Assembly: GCF_020991275.1 (NCBI RefSeq)
Contig: NZ_JAJLQY010000003.1
Coordinates: 248,001-312,000, forward strand
Reading direction: 5' to 3'
Source of the DNA: Actinocorallia sp. API 0066
Lineage (GTDB): Bacteria > Actinomycetota > Actinomycetes > Streptosporangiales > Streptosporangiaceae
Length of the DNA stretch: 64,000 bases
A model generated the notes under the pieces. That model was not told the DNA's origin, made no database searches, and worked only from the letters and a program-made list of their open reading frames with translations. The position numbers and the translations under genes are program-made. Positions 61,158 to 64,000 of the stretch are shown piece by piece (within the stretch, counting starts at the first letter, position 1; every line of letters begins with the position of its first letter).

Positions 61158-61493
61158 ATGACCCGCCCGAACGGGCACCTCCCGCCCAGCGCCGCCGCCA
61201 CCGCCGCCGGCGTCGACCACGTCCTCCTCTCCTACCGCTACCTCGACGAAGGCGACACCGACGCCTACGCCTCCCTCTTCACCGAGAACCCCCAGATCCA
61301 CCACCCGGCCTCCCCCCGAGCCTGCCACCACCACGTCTACAAGGTCGTGGCCCAAGCCGACTCCGTCGCCGTCATGGGCCGCCTCACCCGCCTCCCCCCC
61401 TCCCCCCCCATCGACTTCGCCGACTTCTTCACCCTCTCCCCCACCGGCCTCCTCCACGGCTACCGCCGCTTCTACCACACCCCACCCCCCTGA
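61158..61493 (+). CDS. NTF2-like/SnoaL-like small protein
   Basis: 111 residues. The pattern AAGVDHVLLSYRYLDEGDTD, AYASLFTENPQIHHP, HHVYKVVAQADSVAVMGRLT and a final strand ending LLHGYRRFYHTPPP is that of SnoaL-like proteins, which form a cone-shaped barrel and act as cyclases, hydroxylases or isomerases, or simply bind ligands. GAGGAG lies 5 bases upstream of the ATG at 61158. The gene is divergent from the SARP gene and may mark the edge of the NRPS locus. Its role in the pathway is unknown. Confidence 0.7.
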   Translation: MTRPNGHLPPSAAATAAGVDHVLLSYRYLDEGDTDAYASLFTENPQIHHPASPRACHHHVYKVVAQADSVAVMGRLTRLPPSPPIDFADFFTLSPTGLLHGYRRFYHTPPP

Positions 61494-61572
61494 CCCGGCC
61501 AACCATAAACCGCAAGGAGATCCGCGCCGAACCCGGCGACACCCGCCCCTGGACCGACCGCCTCCCCGGGTC

Positions 61573-62028
61573 GTGGCCTTCCATCCGATCGGCTTGCCCG
61601 GCCGCCCCTCCCGCATCGAAACCACCACGGTCATCGTCGACGACGTCTGGGCCCTCGTCGGGACCTCCACGTTCCGCCGCCGCGGTCTCACGTTCGACGG
61701 CTCCACCGACCTCGCCCTCACCGACACCGTGCTGGAGGAGGGCGCCTGCCCGTCCCTGCGCGACTTCCGCCGCACCCTCCTCGCCACCCGCCTGGGCATC
61801 CCGCCGCTCTCCGGCGCCCTCGCCGATCCCCGCCACGTGCGCCTGGCCGACGGTGCCGAAATGGTTCCCCTCATTCGCGACCAACTCCTGGCCGGAGAGC
61901 AGTCACGCGTCGAACCCCTCTGGCCCGGCACCCGCCGGGCCGCCGCCCTCCCGCAAGACCTGGCCGATCCGGACGGCGCCGAACTGGAACTGACCGCCGT
62001 CCTGGCCCTCACGGCCCTCACGGCCTGA
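61573..62028 (+). pseudogene. C-terminal fragment of a phospholipase D/cardiolipin-synthase-like gene
   Basis: The sequence VIVDDVWALVGTSTFRRRGL, TFDGSTDLALTD and FRRTLLATRLG matches the second PLD half, in which HxKxxxxD and VGSxNxxxRS are expected. The motif His-x-Lys has become IETTTVIVDD, and the whole N-terminal half is missing; the frame opens at an internal GTG without a ribosome-binding site. It is most likely a decayed gene remnant. Confidence 0.55.
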
Positions 62029-62136
62029 CCCCCGGTAGGCCGCCGCCGGACGGCGGCCGACTCCGCCGATCGGACCATCACGGCGCGGGCGAGAGGTGAT
62101 CAACGCCGGTGGGCACAAGGTGGCCAGTCGTTCGGC

Positions 62137-63348
62137 GTGCTGTCACAGCTCGTCGGCCATCCGGTGTCGGGTGATCCGGTCGCGGCCGGGACGCACCTGC
62201 TGGAACAGCTAGGCGAGGACGGAGACGCGCCTATCGTCATGATCGTCGACGACGCGCACTGGGCCGACCTCGTGTCGCTGCGCGCCGTCACGTTCGCCCT
62301 GCGACGGCTGCGCACCGAGCGTGTCCTCACGGTGCTGATCGCCCGCGACACCGGGTGGCCGCACATGCCGACGGGCCTGCGCAAGCTCGTGGACGACGAT
62401 CGGACCACGCGGATCCGGCTCAACGGCCTGCGCTCCGCCGAGGTGGACGGGCTGTGCGCGGTCTTTCCCCATCCCATGACGCGCACGGCCGTCTACCAGG
62501 GGCTGGGCCCGACGATCCGCCGACGTCTGCACAGGCATGCCGCACTCCTGGCGGTGGCCGAGGCCGATCGGCTGCACCACAGGCGAGGCGATCGCCCTGC
62601 TGACGGACGCCTGGCGGGAGCTGGACCGGGAAGCCGACCCATCCTGGCCGCGCGTGTCGCCGAGCAACTCGCCGTGCTGTACCTGATGGCCGCGGACGCG
62701 CCCCAGACACTCGCCTGGTCCCGAAGAGCCCTCGCCGGGCCCGCGGACGCGGCGGAGCTGGGGCAGGTGCTGCACGCCCGGCTGCTGGCGCGGGCCGCGT
62801 CGGGCCGGGCGAAGGAGGCATTGGACTCGGTCTCCGATCTGCCGGCTCCAGCTCAGGCGGACCGATCCGAACGCGATCTGCTGATCGGCCGGGGCCTCGT
62901 CAGGTCACGGACCGGGAATCTGACCGGCGCCGTCACCGACCTGGAAGGGCTGATCCACGACGCCGACCGGCTCTCCGCCCATCAGCGGGTCCATGTCCAC
63001 GCCCAGCTCGGATTCACGTTCGACCGGATGGGGCGCTGGGACGACGCGTCGGTCCAGGCGGAGACGTCGATCGCGTTCGCCGAGGCGACCGAGCAGCTGT
63101 GGATGACGGCGGCGTCCCGCAGTCTCGCCGCCATCGTGCCCGCCAAGCGCGGTGACTGGACGGCCGCAGCGGACCATCTCGCGCAGGGGCGGCTCGCCAG
63201 TGGCGACATCGTCAGCTCCCGGATCTACCTTGCGGTCGCCGAAGCATGGCTGGCCACCTCCAGGGGCGACGCCGACCGGGTCGTCCGAGCGCTGGAACCG
63301 CTGCGTCCACGACTACGCGCACCGCAACCCGCTGGTGTTTACCCGTAA
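62137..63348 (+). pseudogene. Internal fragment of a LuxR/AAA (MalT-like) regulator
   Basis: IVMIVDDAHWADLVSLRAVT is the Walker B region and LIARDTGWP, HPMTRTAVYQGLGPTIRRRL and HRHAALLAVAEA are blocks of large AAA_16/LuxR regulators. They are closer together than in intact proteins, so an internal deletion is likely near residue 110. TPR-like text follows (TGNLTGAVTDLEGLIHDADR). There is no Walker A at the N-terminus and no LuxR HTH at the C-terminus; the frame ends where unrelated MIR-type sequence begins. No plausible ribosome-binding site. Confidence 0.6.
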
Positions 63349-63690
63349 TCCGGCCGCGCTCGGCCACAGGCTCACCTACGGCGCCACCTTCAAGCTCAGC
63401 CACACCTGGACCGGCCGGACGCTGCACTCCCACGCGCTCAACTACGGACACCCCAAGGGTTCCGGCCAGCAGCAGGTGACGGCGTTCGACTGGAGCACGT
63501 GCTCACCCGCCGCAACCTCCACAGCCACAGCGACCACCGGTCACCGGTCACCGGTGACGGGCCAGCAGGAGGTGACCTGTTTCGGCGAAGGCGGCGTCGG
63601 CGACGCCAACGACGACTGGCGCGTCGAGGTCGACGGTGCCGGCGAATGGACCGCCGGGGTCAGGGGACGGGGAACTCTTCCATGCACGCT
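63340..63690 (+). pseudogene. MIR-domain gene fragment
   Basis: In this frame, LTYGATFKLSHTWTGRTLHS, HALNYGHPKGSGQQQVTAF and, after an insertion, QQEVTCFGEGGVGDANDDWR match the MIR (beta-trefoil) repeat: TGxxLHSH, YGHPxxSGQQQVT and DxNDxW. It has no start of its own and follows directly on the broken regulator. A Thr/Ser-rich stretch separates two copies of the GQQ(E/Q)VT motif. The frame then runs into the opposite-strand gene. Confidence 0.5.
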
Positions 63691-64000
63691 CGTGAGGCGA
63701 CCGCCAAAGGAACCCGTTCACCATCGACTTCGATGGCATAGTTGCCTTCACGCGCCCATTCCCAAAGGGCCTCCTCGGTTCCCTTGGGTATGTGCAGGAC
63801 GACCTCCGCGTGCGCGCGGTCGAGAACCTGCGCGTTGACAGCGGCACCAGGTCTTGTGTCGATGAGCAGGAATCTGTCATCACCCAATTGCATGACCTGC
63901 AGAAGTGGCTTGGCGGTCGACGACCACGCCTCACGCCAGGCGTCCACGCATTCGGAAAGTTGAGCTGCCACGGCTGGGAAACCGCGGGCCGCAGACGTGT
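63660..64000 (-). CDS. C-terminal part of an unidentified protein, cut by the window edge
   Basis: The frame is open from the right edge and gives about 113 residues ending RACMEEFPVP. It includes QLSECVDAWREAW, LLQVMQLGDDRFLLIDTRPG, QVLDRAHAEVVLHIPKGTEE and ALWEWAREGNYAIEVDGERV. The LLIDTRP segment near the end resembles the tail of RiPP-maturation radical SAM proteins, but that is a weak similarity and the catalytic part is outside the window. A start at an internal GTG (63971) giving a 103-residue protein cannot be excluded. Confidence 0.5.
   Translation of the reverse strand, partial: TSAARGFPAVAAQLSECVDAWREAWSSTAKPLLQVMQLGDDRFLLIDTRPGAAVNAQVLDRAHAEVVLHIPKGTEEALWEWAREGNYAIEVDGERVPLAVASRACMEEFPVP

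Noticed and set aside
1-64000. tRNA, rRNA, insertion sequences, integrase or att sites
   Set aside because: None could be recognised by eye on either strand; no transposase-like protein is encoded.

Overview
The window is GC-rich actinobacterial chromosome. A paired XRE/frameshifted partner, a DUF397 gene, an mce operon end, an FxLD lanthipeptide locus and a SARP-controlled NRPS point to a filamentous actinomycete, perhaps Actinomadura or another Streptosporangiales; that placement is inference. Most of it is secondary metabolism: three biosynthetic loci lie side by side and all read on the minus strand (10818-57588).

Left flank, 1-10300: the 3' end of an mce operon; an alpha/beta-hydrolase/TetR pair with two palindromic operators; a fatty-acid desaturase; a lone DUF397 gene; a TetR/DHA2-exporter pair around a 24-bp palindrome; an SDR/TetR pair; a secreted unknown protein. 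A debris zone follows, holding a copy of the 3' end of the aldehyde dehydrogenase gene found about 1.3 kb further on, and an XRE gene whose coupled partner is frameshifted and truncated.

Locus A, 17070 to 10818: a six-gene translationally coupled operon. It encodes an AsnRS-like enzyme without an anticodon-binding domain, an FMN glutamate-synthase-like protein without the iron-sulfur cysteines, an unrecognised 124-aa protein, an MFS exporter, an Fe(II)/2-oxoglutarate oxygenase and an aldehyde dehydrogenase. I know no named pathway with this set. The best reading is synthesis and export of a modified amino acid or amide.

Locus B, 24934 to 17237: a class I lanthipeptide operon of the FxLD type. 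The order is isoaspartyl-type methyltransferase, 64-aa precursor with four Cys, full-length LanB, LanC, and a separate thiopeptide-type/elimination-like protein. No exporter or leader protease is present. A GNAT gene and an XRE-TPR regulator lie upstream.

Locus C, 56190 to 27815: a lipopeptide-type NRPS locus with KAS III, ACP, NRPS-3 (C-A-PCP-C-A-PCP), type II thioesterase, SyrP/TauD-like dioxygenase, free-standing A-PCP with a Gln-type pocket, NRPS-2 (C-PCP-C-A*-PCP, where A* has lost its core motifs), NRPS-1 (A-C-PCP-C-A-PCP-C-A-PCP-TE) and MbtH. Seven C and seven in-line PCP domains predict an acyl-heptapeptide. Two PCPs have no working in-line A domain and a third has only a displaced one, so trans-loading is expected. 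An NB-ARC regulator and a SARP sit at its upstream end. Phased GATAR direct repeats precede the SARP gene and also a tiny 25-codon gene that has its own ribosome-binding site and terminator.

Right flank, 61158-64000: an NTF2-like gene, then broken pieces of a PLD-family gene, a LuxR/AAA regulator and a MIR-domain gene, and finally a minus-strand gene running off the window.
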